Positions 54,314 through 63,580 are shown, counted from the first letter of the stretch. The stretch: 64,000 nt of DNA from UBA1783 sp964449115 (GCA_964449115.1 CAYUXW010000005.1:1-64000), one strand, 5' to 3'. Numbers and translations are program-made. The notes: generated by a model not told the origin, from the sequence alone.

Positions 54314-54768
54314 TATTCATTTTCTACTATATAATCCTGATTCTGTATTTTATTAATCTGATTTTCAATCTCATCTATCAGCTCCAGCATTCTGCTAACA
54401 AAGTCCTGTTTCAGTTCACATTCCCAAAGAGTAATGACATAATAGCCTTTCTGTTCTAATTCAAGAATGTTTTTTAAATCATTTTCTTGGTTTTTCTGAA
54501 ATTTGCTGGTCCAGAAATCTACATTTGATTTGGGAGTATAGCCAAACTTGCAGTTGTGATGATGCCAGAAGCAGCCATTGACAAAAATGACAATCATATA
54601 TCTGGTAATAACAATATCCGGACTTCCAGGTAACTCTCTATAGTTTTTACGATATCTGTAGCCACGATGCCATAGGTATTTTCTCACCTTTATTTCCAGT
54701 GAGGTATCTTTACCCTTTATCCTGGACATATTCCATGATCTGTGTTCTTTGGCATCCTTCTTACTCAT
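54313..54768 (-). CDS. vsr: Very short patch repair endonuclease (Vsr)
   Basis: A 151-residue Vsr-type DNA mismatch endonuclease. It shows the N-terminal WNMSRIKGKDTSLE, the catalytic region GSPDIV and FVNGCFWHHHNC, plus KNQENDLKN and the C-terminal WECEL. Vsr nicks beside T:G mismatches that arise from deaminated 5-methylcytosine and normally lies beside a cytosine methyltransferase. Here no dcm-like gene is in the window. The gene overlaps the upstream carboxylesterase by four bases (ATGA), so it appears coupled to a sugar-metabolism operon. Confidence 0.93.
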   Translation of the reverse strand: MSKKDAKEHRSWNMSRIKGKDTSLEIKVRKYLWHRGYRYRKNYRELPGSPDIVITRYMIVIFVNGCFWHHHNCKFGYTPKSNVDFWTSKFQKNQENDLKNILELEQKGYYVITLWECELKQDFVSRMLELIDEIENQINKIQNQDYIVENE

Positions 54769-56180
54769 TTTTTCTTCCTCAGATTATCGATAATTTCCTT
54801 TTCCATTTTCACAAATTTTCCATCTGTCAGCCTGTTGTAGTCTTCCATATAGCAGCCTTCAACACACAGTTTCATTGTTAAGGCCTTTTTATCATATTTC
54901 TGCCAATATGGTAAACCTTTTCCATTTGGATTACCGTTATGGGCAAAATTAGCCCAGTACTTCTGCATCTGCAATGAAAGATTCCAGTCTTCTACAGTAT
55001 ATGGTCGCCAGCTGCCATCCAGGGTTCCAAACTGATAGCGATTATCACAGGAATGTGGTGTGCCAGCATCATCTCCTGGCTGAGGCCTGTCAAAAACATA
55101 AAGATAGGTACTTTTATCGCTGCTTTTTTCTCTTGTACTGGCAAAGGCTCTAGCCTGAGCGTACATATTAACATTAAACATTGGCGGCTTATCGTTTACT
55201 CCTTCATCAACAGTACAGCCGATAATTACATCAACATCAGCCATTTCTCCATTTATTACCATTTCATCGATATCTTTCGGCAAGACATAACCATCCGTAC
55301 AGAGATTAAAACCATTAAAGAAACCCAGCCTGTCATTTTCATCACGTATTATCTGCCAGTCAAGCTTTCTTAGCTGTTCAATATTTTCACAGCCCAGATT
55401 TTTCATAAACTGCTCTCCCATCAGCAGCTGTTTTTTGTAGGATACATTTTTTGTTACAGTACCGATACCTCCAGCTGATTGAATTGAAACACGACTCACC
55501 ATATTTTCAGCCAGTGGTGAGCAAAGTATAGCTAAACAGCTTCTTCCTCCTGCTGACTGACCAAACAAGGTTATATTATCTGGATCACCACCAAAAGCTC
55601 TGATATTTTCCCTGACCCATTTTATCGCCATAATCTGATCCATCAGGCCATAGTTGCCACTGCTGTTATGCTCACTTTCTTCAGCCAGCTGGGGATGACA
55701 GAAATAACCAAAAACATTCAGACGATAATTGATACTGACCAGAATAACATTCTGCCTGCAGAAATTATCACCACAGTATTCATAGTCTGAGCCATACCAC
55801 TGCTGTAAGCCACCACCATGAATATAAATCATAACTGGAAGATTATCTTTGTCAGTTACAGCTGGCGTATAGATATTTAAATAAAGACAGTCTTCACTCA
55901 TCTTAGGAGGATAAGGGTAATTATCAATCATTATATAAGAATGACCACTATCATCGGTTATATCATCAATAGCCTTATCCCAGCGATCAAACTGAGCACA
56001 GGCATCACCGTATCTGTCACATACTCTTATCCCTTCAAAACATTCGGGCTGTACTGGTGGTTTCCATCTTAAATCATTTACAGGGGCCTTGGCATATGGA
56101 ATTCCACGAAACAGGGCAAAACCGGCATTGGAAACAACTGACTGATATATTCCATATTTTGTTTTTGCCAATTTAATCAT
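54765..56180 (-). CDS. Type B carboxylesterase
   Basis: A 471-residue carboxylesterase of the same family as the one at 44009 but only distantly similar. FRGIPYAKAPV, SEDCLYLNIYTP, IHGGGLQQW and the elbow FGQSAGGRS are visible. A likely His lies in TPHSCDNRYQFG. It is slightly shorter than usual (about 500 or more). No signal peptide was seen. Its start overlaps the stop of the MFS transporter by one base (TAATG), and vsr overlaps its end, so the three form one operon. Confidence 0.88.
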   Translation of the reverse strand: MIKLAKTKYGIYQSVVSNAGFALFRGIPYAKAPVNDLRWKPPVQPECFEGIRVCDRYGDACAQFDRWDKAIDDITDDSGHSYIMIDNYPYPPKMSEDCLYLNIYTPAVTDKDNLPVMIYIHGGGLQQWYGSDYEYCGDNFCRQNVILVSINYRLNVFGYFCHPQLAEESEHNSSGNYGLMDQIMAIKWVRENIRAFGGDPDNITLFGQSAGGRSCLAILCSPLAENMVSRVSIQSAGGIGTVTKNVSYKKQLLMGEQFMKNLGCENIEQLRKLDWQIIRDENDRLGFFNGFNLCTDGYVLPKDIDEMVINGEMADVDVIIGCTVDEGVNDKPPMFNVNMYAQARAFASTREKSSDKSTYLYVFDRPQPGDDAGTPHSCDNRYQFGTLDGSWRPYTVEDWNLSLQMQKYWANFAHNGNPNGKGLPYWQKYDKKALTMKLCVEGCYMEDYNRLTDGKFVKMEKEIIDNLRKKK

Positions 56181-57352
56181 TATATTGTTCCTTTCCTTCT
56201 TTTACTTAAACTATAGATATAATATATCGGGATACATAAAAGTAAAAGTATTCCATAGATGTTAAAAAGAGTTCCATAGCCTGAATTAGAAATTACAAAG
56301 GCTCCAATAGCCGGACCAATAACATTACCTAAGTCCATTCCAATATAACAGGTACTGGAAGCCACTCCACTTTTCTTTATGCCCAGCTGTCTGAGTGTTT
56401 CTGTTTGAATAGCCGATTGACCACTTCCCTGTCCGACAGATTTTAAAACCGCCGCTACCAGTATTAAAGGAAGACTTTCTGCTCTGGCAAAAATAAAGGC
56501 AAATAAAGCCGATATTACAAAAGCTGGATAAAGAGTAAAGGCAATTGCTTTTCTATCCAACAGCTTACCGGTAAATGGTTTGCTTAGAATTGTCGCAATT
56601 GAACCAACTGTATAAAACAGGGTGATATTGGCGATGTTTCTTTTTTCACCAAAATCTTTCAGATAATAAAGTAAAATTCCATTTCCTATTGACAGCATGC
56701 CGATCAGAAAAACATAAATTATCAGATCAAAGGCAAAGAAGTCTTCAAGTCTGAATTTAAACTTTTCTTTCTTTTCCTTTACTTGTGGTTTATATGGTAT
56801 CAGCCAAAAGCCAGCAGCACACATCATATTGATAAAGCAGGCCCAGATAAATATCGCTTCCATTCCATAGTATGACTGAATCATATCACCAAGCTGAGGG
56901 CCAATCATCGTGGAAATTACGGTTCCAATACCGATATAGCTCAAGCCTTCACCTAGTCGGCTAAGAGGTAAAAACTCAGCTCCAAAAGCCATCGAAACCG
57001 TACCACTTAAACTGAAGGAAATGCCATTTAAAATCCTGACAAAAATAATCATCTCCACACTATCGGCAATAGAATATAGATATAGACAGATTATTGACAG
57101 ACAATATGAAATAACCATAAGTTTTTTCTTGTTGAATCGATCACTGGCTGCTCCAGAAAAAGGTCTTCCAATCAAAGCAACCAGACTCATCAGCGAAGAG
57201 ATAATCCCGGTTATCTGCATTGGTGCTCCTTTAGAAACAAGATATTGTGGCAGAATCGGATTTACCATAAAGGCTGCACTGCCACTTAAGACACTTAAAA
57301 ACAGAATCATCATAAATGGCAAAGTAAATATTTTTTCACTTCTAATATTCAT
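56180..57352 (-). CDS. MFS transporter
   Basis: A 390-residue membrane protein with about twelve helices. The loop between helices 2 and 3 (GRPFSGAASDRFNKKK) matches the MFS signature, and a related GKLLDRKA loop appears at the second half. It resembles drug/sugar efflux or uptake permeases. The operon with a carboxylesterase suggests that it moves the ester substrate or a product, but direction and substrate are unknown. Confidence 0.87.
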   Translation of the reverse strand: MNIRSEKIFTLPFMMILFLSVLSGSAAFMVNPILPQYLVSKGAPMQITGIISSLMSLVALIGRPFSGAASDRFNKKKLMVISYCLSIICLYLYSIADSVEMIIFVRILNGISFSLSGTVSMAFGAEFLPLSRLGEGLSYIGIGTVISTMIGPQLGDMIQSYYGMEAIFIWACFINMMCAAGFWLIPYKPQVKEKKEKFKFRLEDFFAFDLIIYVFLIGMLSIGNGILLYYLKDFGEKRNIANITLFYTVGSIATILSKPFTGKLLDRKAIAFTLYPAFVISALFAFIFARAESLPLILVAAVLKSVGQGSGQSAIQTETLRQLGIKKSGVASSTCYIGMDLGNVIGPAIGAFVISNSGYGTLFNIYGILLLLCIPIYYIYSLSKRRKGTI

Positions 57353-57523
57353 AGTCAGCCCTTTCTATAAATTAATAAAACTTGAATGTTGTGGTTGATT
57401 TTTTATCTGTATCTAAATAATAAACAAGAAAAAAGACAATAACTATTAAAAAAGAAAACAAAACTATCAAATATAACTTCATTTTTATATTGTTGTTGCT
57501 TGAAATATCGTTTTATTCAAAAG

Positions 57524-57548
57524 AAAATCAGGCCCTGAAGCCTGATTG
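57524..57548 (-). terminator. Terminator of the ATP-grasp/esterase operon
   Basis: An AATCAGGC/GCCTGATT stem followed by TTCTTTT on the minus strand, about 10 bases after the esterase stop at 57557. Confidence 0.7.
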
Positions 57549-57556
57549 CTCTATTT

Positions 57557-58291
57557 TTATAATTTGCCTAAGAAATAAGGCATCTGGATTCTCCACCAAG
57601 GCCAGTCATGATGAACATCATAACCCCAGAAGTCAATCCAGGCAGGTACACCCTTATTATGCAGTACCTGACCAAGTTCTCTGGTATCTCTGATAGAATC
57701 CTCTTCCCAGTTACCCTGACCTGTACAGATGATAATATTACCTTTTCTATATAAATCTAGATAAAAATTATCCTGCATTTCTTTTAGATAATGTACTGGA
57801 CTATTGAGATAAACTCCCATATCTGAAATATCATCACCAACAAAGAATCTTATATCATAAATGCCACTTAAAGCAATAACGGTATCAAAGACATCTGGAT
57901 GTCTGAAATAGAAGTTAGCGCTGTGAAAGCCACCCATACTGCAACCAGTGGCAATCATTGGCCCATGCCAACCTGAATGATGTTTTACAAAAGGTATGAA
58001 TTCATCGATGATATATTTGTCATACACATTATGCATTCTGGCCATATCACCTGGCCATTTTCCTTTTGCCAGCCAGCTTTCATAATCCACACTGTCAACT
58101 GTGTAGAAAATGAATTTACCATCATTGATAAAATCCTCAACAGCCTCAATCATCTTGAAGTCTTCGTATTCATAAAATCTTCCCCCTGAAGAAGGAAATA
58201 CTATTACCGGCTTTCCTGCATGTCCATAGCTTTTAAAAGCCATTACTCTATTTAAGTGTGAACTATAAAACTCATGATATTCTACTTTCAT
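57557..58291 (-). CDS. Putative esterase (alpha/beta hydrolase)
   Basis: A 244-residue protein of the esterase D-like group. It shows VIVFPSSGGRFYEYEDF near the oxyanion hole, the nucleophile elbow ATGCSMGGFHSANF, and the C-terminal His in YDVHHDWPWW. No signal peptide is present. It follows the ATP-grasp gene by 14 bases. Esterase plus ATP-grasp pairs suggest making or trimming an acyl or amide bond. The substrate is not known. Confidence 0.82.
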   Translation of the reverse strand: MKVEYHEFYSSHLNRVMAFKSYGHAGKPVIVFPSSGGRFYEYEDFKMIEAVEDFINDGKFIFYTVDSVDYESWLAKGKWPGDMARMHNVYDKYIIDEFIPFVKHHSGWHGPMIATGCSMGGFHSANFYFRHPDVFDTVIALSGIYDIRFFVGDDISDMGVYLNSPVHYLKEMQDNFYLDLYRKGNIIICTGQGNWEEDSIRDTRELGQVLHNKGVPAWIDFWGYDVHHDWPWWRIQMPYFLGKL

Positions 58292-58305
58292 CTAAACCAC
58301 CACCA

Positions 58306-59469
58306 TTAATATCTCTCTGTTATATATGCTGCGGCTTCTTTTAGTTCATCAAGATTTGTTGATCTGATAACATAGCAATAGTTACCCATTACATCAGCAA
58401 AAATATCAGGCATTAAACCATTTTTAGAAATCACATGTCCGTAATTATTCAAGGCATCATGATGTGAATGTTTCAATTCATTTTCAAGTCCATATCTTAC
58501 ACCAATGAAAGCACAGTGATACTTGACTTCTGGTTTTTCAAGATTTTCCTGATTTAAAATCATTCTGGCATATAAATCAAAAACGCTGATATCGCAAGCA
58601 TAGTTAAAGATGTCTACTGACCATCCTCCAGGAGGCCTGACGTTAATTTCCAAGGCTACCAGTTCATCTTCATCAGTTCTGAAGAACTCTAAATGGAAAA
58701 ATCTGTTTCTGATACCAAATTCTTTAACTGCTCTTAGTCCCACATCCATCAAATCGGCAGGAATTTCAAACTGGTTGAAATAAACAGTGTCTTCTGCATC
58801 TCTAACCATTTCCATTACTCCACCATAAATAAACGAATTCAGATATAAAATATTTCCATCTTTATCTACCAGACCATCAAAGGTATTGATATCTCCAGTG
58901 ACATATTCTTCAAAAATATAGTCAACATCTGGTTTGATAGCGAAAAACTGTTCCAGCTCTTCATCAGATGAAATCTGATAAGCACCACTGGCACCAACAC
59001 CAATGTCTGGTTTTCCAACTACCGGATAACCAACTTTACTGATAAATTTTCTAGCTGATTCAATATCATTAATAATTGCTCCTCTTGCAACAGGAATGTT
59101 AGCTCTCTGGAAAACCTTTTTCATTTCTGATTTTCTTTTGATTGGAGGCATATCAGCCGTTTTTAAACCTGGAACATTGAAGTCTGTTCTCAGCTGAGCT
59201 TCTTTTTCCAGCCAATGCTCATTGTGTGATTCAATAAAATCAATCTTTCCATACTTGAAAGTAAAGAAACCACAGGCTCTTAAAAGCTGACTGTAATCCT
59301 CCATATCATCAACTCGATAGTACTCAGTTAATGCCTGTCTTAATTCCAAATCCAAATTGAAATAAGGTTCTGAAGCTATTCCCAACACCTTGATTCCATG
59401 TTTGTGCATGGCTGTAACGAAGTATTTAAAATTTCTTGGGAAATGTGGTGATATAAATACATAGTTCAT
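58306..59469 (-). CDS. ATP-grasp domain ligase
   Basis: A 387-residue ATP-grasp protein. An N-terminal Rossmann-like domain (about 1-110) precedes the ATP-grasp fold. YPVVGKPDIGVGASGAYQI carries the ATP-binding Lys and glycine loop. VALEINVRPPGGWSVD has the metal-binding Glu and Asn of the carboxylate-amine ligases. Members join a carboxylate to an amine or thiol through an acyl phosphate. The amine and acid are unknown. It is co-transcribed with the esterase downstream. Confidence 0.82.
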   Translation of the reverse strand: MNYVFISPHFPRNFKYFVTAMHKHGIKVLGIASEPYFNLDLELRQALTEYYRVDDMEDYSQLLRACGFFTFKYGKIDFIESHNEHWLEKEAQLRTDFNVPGLKTADMPPIKRKSEMKKVFQRANIPVARGAIINDIESARKFISKVGYPVVGKPDIGVGASGAYQISSDEELEQFFAIKPDVDYIFEEYVTGDINTFDGLVDKDGNILYLNSFIYGGVMEMVRDAEDTVYFNQFEIPADLMDVGLRAVKEFGIRNRFFHLEFFRTDEDELVALEINVRPPGGWSVDIFNYACDISVFDLYARMILNQENLEKPEVKYHCAFIGVRYGLENELKHSHHDALNNYGHVISKNGLMPDIFADVMGNYCYVIRSTNLDELKEAAAYITERY

Positions 59470-59655
59470 ACTAGTCTCCTTTCTTAAAGTTTTTTATGCT
59501 CGTATTTCTAATTTTCATTAGATTTCAAGCCTTATAAACTTCAAGATATTTTAAAATCTTTCATCAATTTTAACCAAAAATGAAAATAATATCAACAATT
59601 AAATAGCATTTAATACTTTTATATATAAATGCTTCAAAGTTAATTATTATTAATT

Positions 59656-60459
59656 CTACCTGACTTCTATTTTAGAAGGATATCTGTTTTCAAATTCATT
59701 TAGTACACCCAGTAAATATTCATCAAGATATTTAATAGCTTCTGCTCTGATTTTATCAGGTATTCCATAATAGGCCTGAGCAATACTTCCGGTAATAGCA
59801 CCAATAGTATCACTATCTCCACCAATAGATATGGCATTTCTTATGGCATCTTCAAAATCTGTTGACTCAAAAAATGCTTCTAAAGCCTGAGGTACAGAAC
59901 CCTGGCAGGAAACGTCAAATCGATAAGTTTCACGAATATCATCCAGCTTAAAATCAATCTGATAATAATGTTTGTTGATGTAATCCTTTATTTCTGAAAT
60001 GCTCTTTCCAGTTTTAGCCAGATATATCGCTACTGCGGTAGCCTGAGCTCCCTTTATTCCCTCGGGATGATTATGAGTTGCTTCAGTTACTTTTCTAGAT
60101 AGCTCAATTGCTTCTTCTAAGGAAGTTGCCACAATACCACAACCACTGACACGCATCGCTGAGCCATTTCCCCAGCTGTGATAGGGCTTAGGATCAAAAG
60201 AATGTATCCATCTAAAAAAACTGCCCCCAAAACCGGCATAAGGATATTTTCGTCCAAATCTCTGCATACACTTAATGGCATTTTTACTCAGCATTTCATA
60301 GTTTGAATCACTTATCAGGATTGCCTTGGCTATCGCCAGACTCATCACTGAATCATCAGTAAAACAACATTCATCTGTAAACAATTCAAATTCTTTTGTT
60401 TTTTTATTGTCCCACTCAAAACGTGAACCAACTATATCACCAATTATTGCACCTAACAT
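59656..60459 (-). CDS. ADP-ribosylglycohydrolase family protein
   Basis: A 267-residue DraG/ARH-type protein. It has the GAIIGDIVGSRFEW start, metal-binding TDDSVMSLAIA (about 34-44) and the C-terminal GGDSDTIGAITGSIAQA. These bind two magnesium ions in the family. Members remove ADP-ribose from arginine or other groups, or act on ADP-ribose-like molecules. No ADP-ribosyltransferase or sirtuin gene is nearby, and the gene stands alone. Confidence 0.87.
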   Translation of the reverse strand: MLGAIIGDIVGSRFEWDNKKTKEFELFTDECCFTDDSVMSLAIAKAILISDSNYEMLSKNAIKCMQRFGRKYPYAGFGGSFFRWIHSFDPKPYHSWGNGSAMRVSGCGIVATSLEEAIELSRKVTEATHNHPEGIKGAQATAVAIYLAKTGKSISEIKDYINKHYYQIDFKLDDIRETYRFDVSCQGSVPQALEAFFESTDFEDAIRNAISIGGDSDTIGAITGSIAQAYYGIPDKIRAEAIKYLDEYLLGVLNEFENRYPSKIEVR

Positions 60460-60597
60460 CGCTCTTTCTCCTAAATATTCTTAATTTCTTTCCTTTTAAT
60501 ATCTTTATCTGAAACAATTAATTATAAAAATTAACTCCCCCTATATTATATAGGAAAACCTGTTATAAATCTAAAAACATTCACTATCATTGAAGAT

Positions 60598-60632
60598 AAA
60601 AAAACTTCGTTTTCAGCAAGGACGAAGTTTTC
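60598..60632 (-). terminator. Terminator of the thiol redox operon
   Basis: An AAAACTTCGT/ACGAAGTTTT stem followed by seven T residues on the minus strand, just after the stop at 60636. Confidence 0.8.
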
Positions 60633-60635
60633 ATC

Positions 60636-61202
60636 TTATTTAATCATATCTATTCCGCGCTTTAGAGTAGCTTTATCAATAGCTCCGGTAGCATAGGCGA
60701 CAAAATTGCCCTCAGCATCAATGAATAAGGTTGTTGGTAAATTCTGTACTCCATATATACTGGCAGCATTTGACTTTAAATCAAAAAATACTGAAAAGCT
60801 ATATTCATTTTCATTAATAAAATCTATTGCTTTTTTCTGTGTTTCTCTAGAGCCATCAGTCATATTAATCATCAGAAACTGAATTTCATCACCCAATTCC
60901 AGATACATCTGTTCAAAGTCTGGCATTTCCATCTGACATGGTGGACACCAGCTGGCCCAGAAATTAAGTACAATCGGCTTACCAATAAAATCACTTAAAT
61001 GTACCTCATTGCCACTGGCATCATAGACTGTAAAATCAGGAGCTTTTTCCAGCTTTTGTGAATCATCATCTTGATTCTGCTGGTTATCCAGCAGTTGATT
61101 ATTACCAGCGTTTTTACTTAATTGTTTATATAATATGCTAGCTCCACCTATCAGCAAAGCAAAGACCAATAATATTGTAAATAGTTTTTTCTTGTCATTC
61201 AT
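60636..61202 (-). CDS. TlpA/ResA-like membrane-anchored thioredoxin
   Basis: A 188-residue thiol-disulfide oxidoreductase. An N-terminal helix (about 7-23) anchors it outside the membrane and no lipobox is seen. The thioredoxin fold has FWASWCPPCQMEMPDF with the CPPC active site, and the cis-Pro loop in VQNLPTTLFID. It probably reduces disulfides on exported proteins using electrons from the CcdA-like protein sixteen bases upstream. Confidence 0.9.
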   Translation of the reverse strand: MNDKKKLFTILLVFALLIGGASILYKQLSKNAGNNQLLDNQQNQDDDSQKLEKAPDFTVYDASGNEVHLSDFIGKPIVLNFWASWCPPCQMEMPDFEQMYLELGDEIQFLMINMTDGSRETQKKAIDFINENEYSFSVFFDLKSNAASIYGVQNLPTTLFIDAEGNFVAYATGAIDKATLKRGIDMIK

Positions 61203-61217
61203 AATCTTTTTTCCTTC

Positions 61218-61880
61218 CTAACTGAGTAATCCTAAAACCTTACCCATCATACCTGTGGCCATTAATACTCCAATAGCAACAAGCAGAATACCACTGATAG
61301 TATTTATAAGCTGATAGTTTTTCTTAATCCAGTCAAAGGCACCCTTTAAATAATCTATTAATACAGCACTTAAAATAAATGGAATTCCCAGTCCTAAAGA
61401 ATATAATAGCAGCATCAGCATTCCCTCAATAACATGAGCCTGCTGAGAAGCCAGCATCAGTGCTGAGCCAAGAAAAGCGCCAACACATGGTGTCCAGCCA
61501 ATTGAGAAAACCATACCAAATAATACAGCTGAGAAAAATCCCATATTGTCAGTATTGACAGAACGATTACTATCCTTAAATAAATTAAGTTTGAAAACTC
61601 CTAAAAAATTCAATCCAAAGATAATAACTATCAAACCTGAAACAATGTTGACTACTGTCTGATATTCTTTAAGAAAACTGCCTACCGTTCCAGCCAGTGC
61701 CCCCAGCATGACAAAGATAACTGTAAAACCACTAACAAAGCCAACAGCTCCTTTTAAAGTTTTGCCAGTAGTTCGCTCTCCTCCACCAGCAAAATAAGAA
61801 ATATATATTGGCAGCATCGGTAATAGACAAGGAGAAATAAAGGTAATTATCCCTTCAAGAAAAGCAATTAAATATTGCAT
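61218..61880 (-). CDS. ccdA: CcdA-family thiol reductant membrane protein
   Basis: A 220-residue DsbD-gamma/CcdA protein with six predicted helices. The two redox Cys lie in FISPCLLPMLPIYISYFAGG and GWTPCVGAFLG, each within a helix start. It carries electrons from cytoplasmic thioredoxin to the outside, here probably to the TlpA-like protein. Its start shares one base with the stop of the DUF6132 gene, so the operon is tightly coupled. Confidence 0.92.
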   Translation of the reverse strand: MQYLIAFLEGIITFISPCLLPMLPIYISYFAGGGERTTGKTLKGAVGFVSGFTVIFVMLGALAGTVGSFLKEYQTVVNIVSGLIVIIFGLNFLGVFKLNLFKDSNRSVNTDNMGFFSAVLFGMVFSIGWTPCVGAFLGSALMLASQQAHVIEGMLMLLLYSLGLGIPFILSAVLIDYLKGAFDWIKKNYQLINTISGILLVAIGVLMATGMMGKVLGLLS

Positions 61881-62080
61881 TAATTAACACTCTCCTTTTC
61901 AAAGGCCCCTGATAGTAAAAAACCAAGCAATGCCATATAAGCAGTAGAAATATATGGATTAGATGTTATGATACATCCTCCTGTTGGACAGCCAACCAAT
62001 CTATAATAAACATAGCCCACTACTCCACCAACAATAGTGAAGATTAAAGGACGAAGCCATTTTTTCTTTTTATCTTTCAT
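61880..62080 (-). CDS. DUF6132-like small membrane protein
   Basis: A 66-residue protein with two helices and the loop VGCPTGGCIITSNPYIST between them. The paired Cys suggests a redox or metal role. It resembles DUF6132-type proteins of unknown function. AGGAGG lies before the ATG. It starts the operon with CcdA and TlpA, so a part in the thiol relay is a reasonable guess. Confidence 0.7.
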   Translation of the reverse strand: MKDKKKKWLRPLIFTIVGGVVGYVYYRLVGCPTGGCIITSNPYISTAYMALLGFLLSGAFEKESVN

Positions 62081-62214
62081 GTTTTATTCCTCCTGTTAAA
62101 TATCGCTAACTTATAATAAACATTCTGTTAACATAATTGATGATAAATCAGTTCGTTTACACATCCAATACAAATGTTATCATCTAAAGTATATAGTATA
62201 AACAATCATATTTC

Positions 62215-62229
62215 GGTGATAATATCACC
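62215..62229. promoter_or_regulatory. Perfect palindrome, candidate operator
   Basis: GGTGATAATATCACC is a 15-base palindrome with a central A. It lies between the divergent redox operon and AEC gene. No regulator gene lies next to it. Confidence 0.4.
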
Positions 62230-62278
62230 CAATAAATCTACTACAAAAATCATTATCTTGCCATTACTCTTTAATCAA

Positions 62279-62307
62279 TTGAATTAAACAGCATTCAATA
62301 TTATAAT
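62279..62307 (+). promoter_or_regulatory. Promoter of the AEC permease gene
   Basis: TTGAAT (62279-62284), a 17-base spacer and TATAAT (62302-62307), close to the sigma-A consensus. Confidence 0.7.
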
Positions 62308-62389
62308 ATGAAACAATAGTGCTGAAAAAATTAAAACTTATCAGAAAACATTTATCACAAGATATTAAAAACAAAACAGGAGAAAAAAC

Positions 62390-63292
62390 ATGGAACTGGT
62401 ACTTATTATTTTCAATCAATTAGTATTTATGCTTATCCTTATAATAATGGGATTTTTATTGGTGAAAACTAAACTGTTAAATGATGAAGGAGCTAAGTCT
62501 TTAACTAACATTATTTTATATGTCAGTAGTCCAATAATAATTATCAGTTCATATCATAGTTCATTTGATATGATAAAACTTAAAAAACTGATTATGAGTT
62601 TTTTGATTGCCATATTTATTCATGTACTTTTTATTGTTCTAACAAAGTTATTCAAAATTAAAAATCCTGTTGATATAAGTGCAGCAACTCTTTCTAATGC
62701 TGCATTTATGGGTGTACCACTAATATCAGCTGCTTTAGGTGAAGAAGCTGTTTTCTACCTGTCAGCTTATATCGCCATTAACTTACTATTCACCTGGACT
62801 TTTTCAGTTAAAATATATTCTCCCAAACAGAAAATAGATATTAACAACATCATAAAAACACCAATAACCATCGCTATTGTTATTGGTTTAATAATATTTT
62901 TTACCCAGATAAAACTACCTGGTATTATTTTAACGGTAGTAGATTCAATTAAAACACTTAACACTCCACTGGCAATGTTTGTCTTAGGATCATATGTCGC
63001 CAATATCAGTTTTACTGATTTTAGAAAAAATCTACCAACACTAATACTACCAACCTTTTATAAATTAATACTATTCCCTTTAATAGCATTAATAATTATG
63101 CGTTTATTACCAGGTACATTTAATGATTTAAAAGTCATCAACATGATAGCTGCCGCTTCACCAAGTGCAATAAACGTGGCATTATTCGCTAGAAAATACA
63201 ATTCCGACTATAAAAGAGCTACAGAACTGGTTTGTTTAACAACTATATTTTGTATTTTAACTATTCCTATTTTTGTTTATCTTTTGGGATAA
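62390..63292 (+). CDS. AEC family transporter
   Basis: A 300-residue membrane protein of the auxin efflux carrier/AEC family with about ten helices. It has NIILYVSSPIIII and SNAAFMGVPLI in the first half, and PLAMFVLGSYVANIS and AAASPSAINVALFARKY in the second. Bacterial members carry malate, malonate or other organic acids. A single gene with a strong promoter and AGGAG ribosome binding site. Confidence 0.88.
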   Translation: MELVLIIFNQLVFMLILIIMGFLLVKTKLLNDEGAKSLTNIILYVSSPIIIISSYHSSFDMIKLKKLIMSFLIAIFIHVLFIVLTKLFKIKNPVDISAATLSNAAFMGVPLISAALGEEAVFYLSAYIAINLLFTWTFSVKIYSPKQKIDINNIIKTPITIAIVIGLIIFFTQIKLPGIILTVVDSIKTLNTPLAMFVLGSYVANISFTDFRKNLPTLILPTFYKLILFPLIALIIMRLLPGTFNDLKVINMIAAASPSAINVALFARKYNSDYKRATELVCLTTIFCILTIPIFVYLLG

Positions 63293-63580
63293 TAAAAATT
63301 GGCAATTATAATATTTTGCAACCATTCAAATTAATTCTATTTTTCATAAGAAATTTATCTTTTTAATTATTTTTTAAACCAAACTCTCTTTTTTATACTT
63401 TAATATTTCAATATTATTTAACACATTAAGCATTACTACTCCTGAACAAAGTAAAGTTTCAACATAATATTCTTTTTTAATTGAAAACAATTCCAACAAT
63501 TCATTTAAAACTCTTTTCTTTGATCTAGCCTACATAATTGGTGAAATTAATGCCCTATCTTTAATATCGTTCTCTCTTTA
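63293..63580. other. AT-rich intergenic stretch
   Basis: Very AT-rich and T-rich; I see no gene, RNA or clear terminator. Both neighbouring genes end here, so it lies between convergent genes. Confidence 0.5.

Larger units (their letters stand above)
62081..62389. other. Divergent intergenic region
   Basis: No gene seen. It holds the promoter of the AEC permease, the AGGAGG of the redox operon and a perfect palindrome at 62215-62229. Confidence 0.55.
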
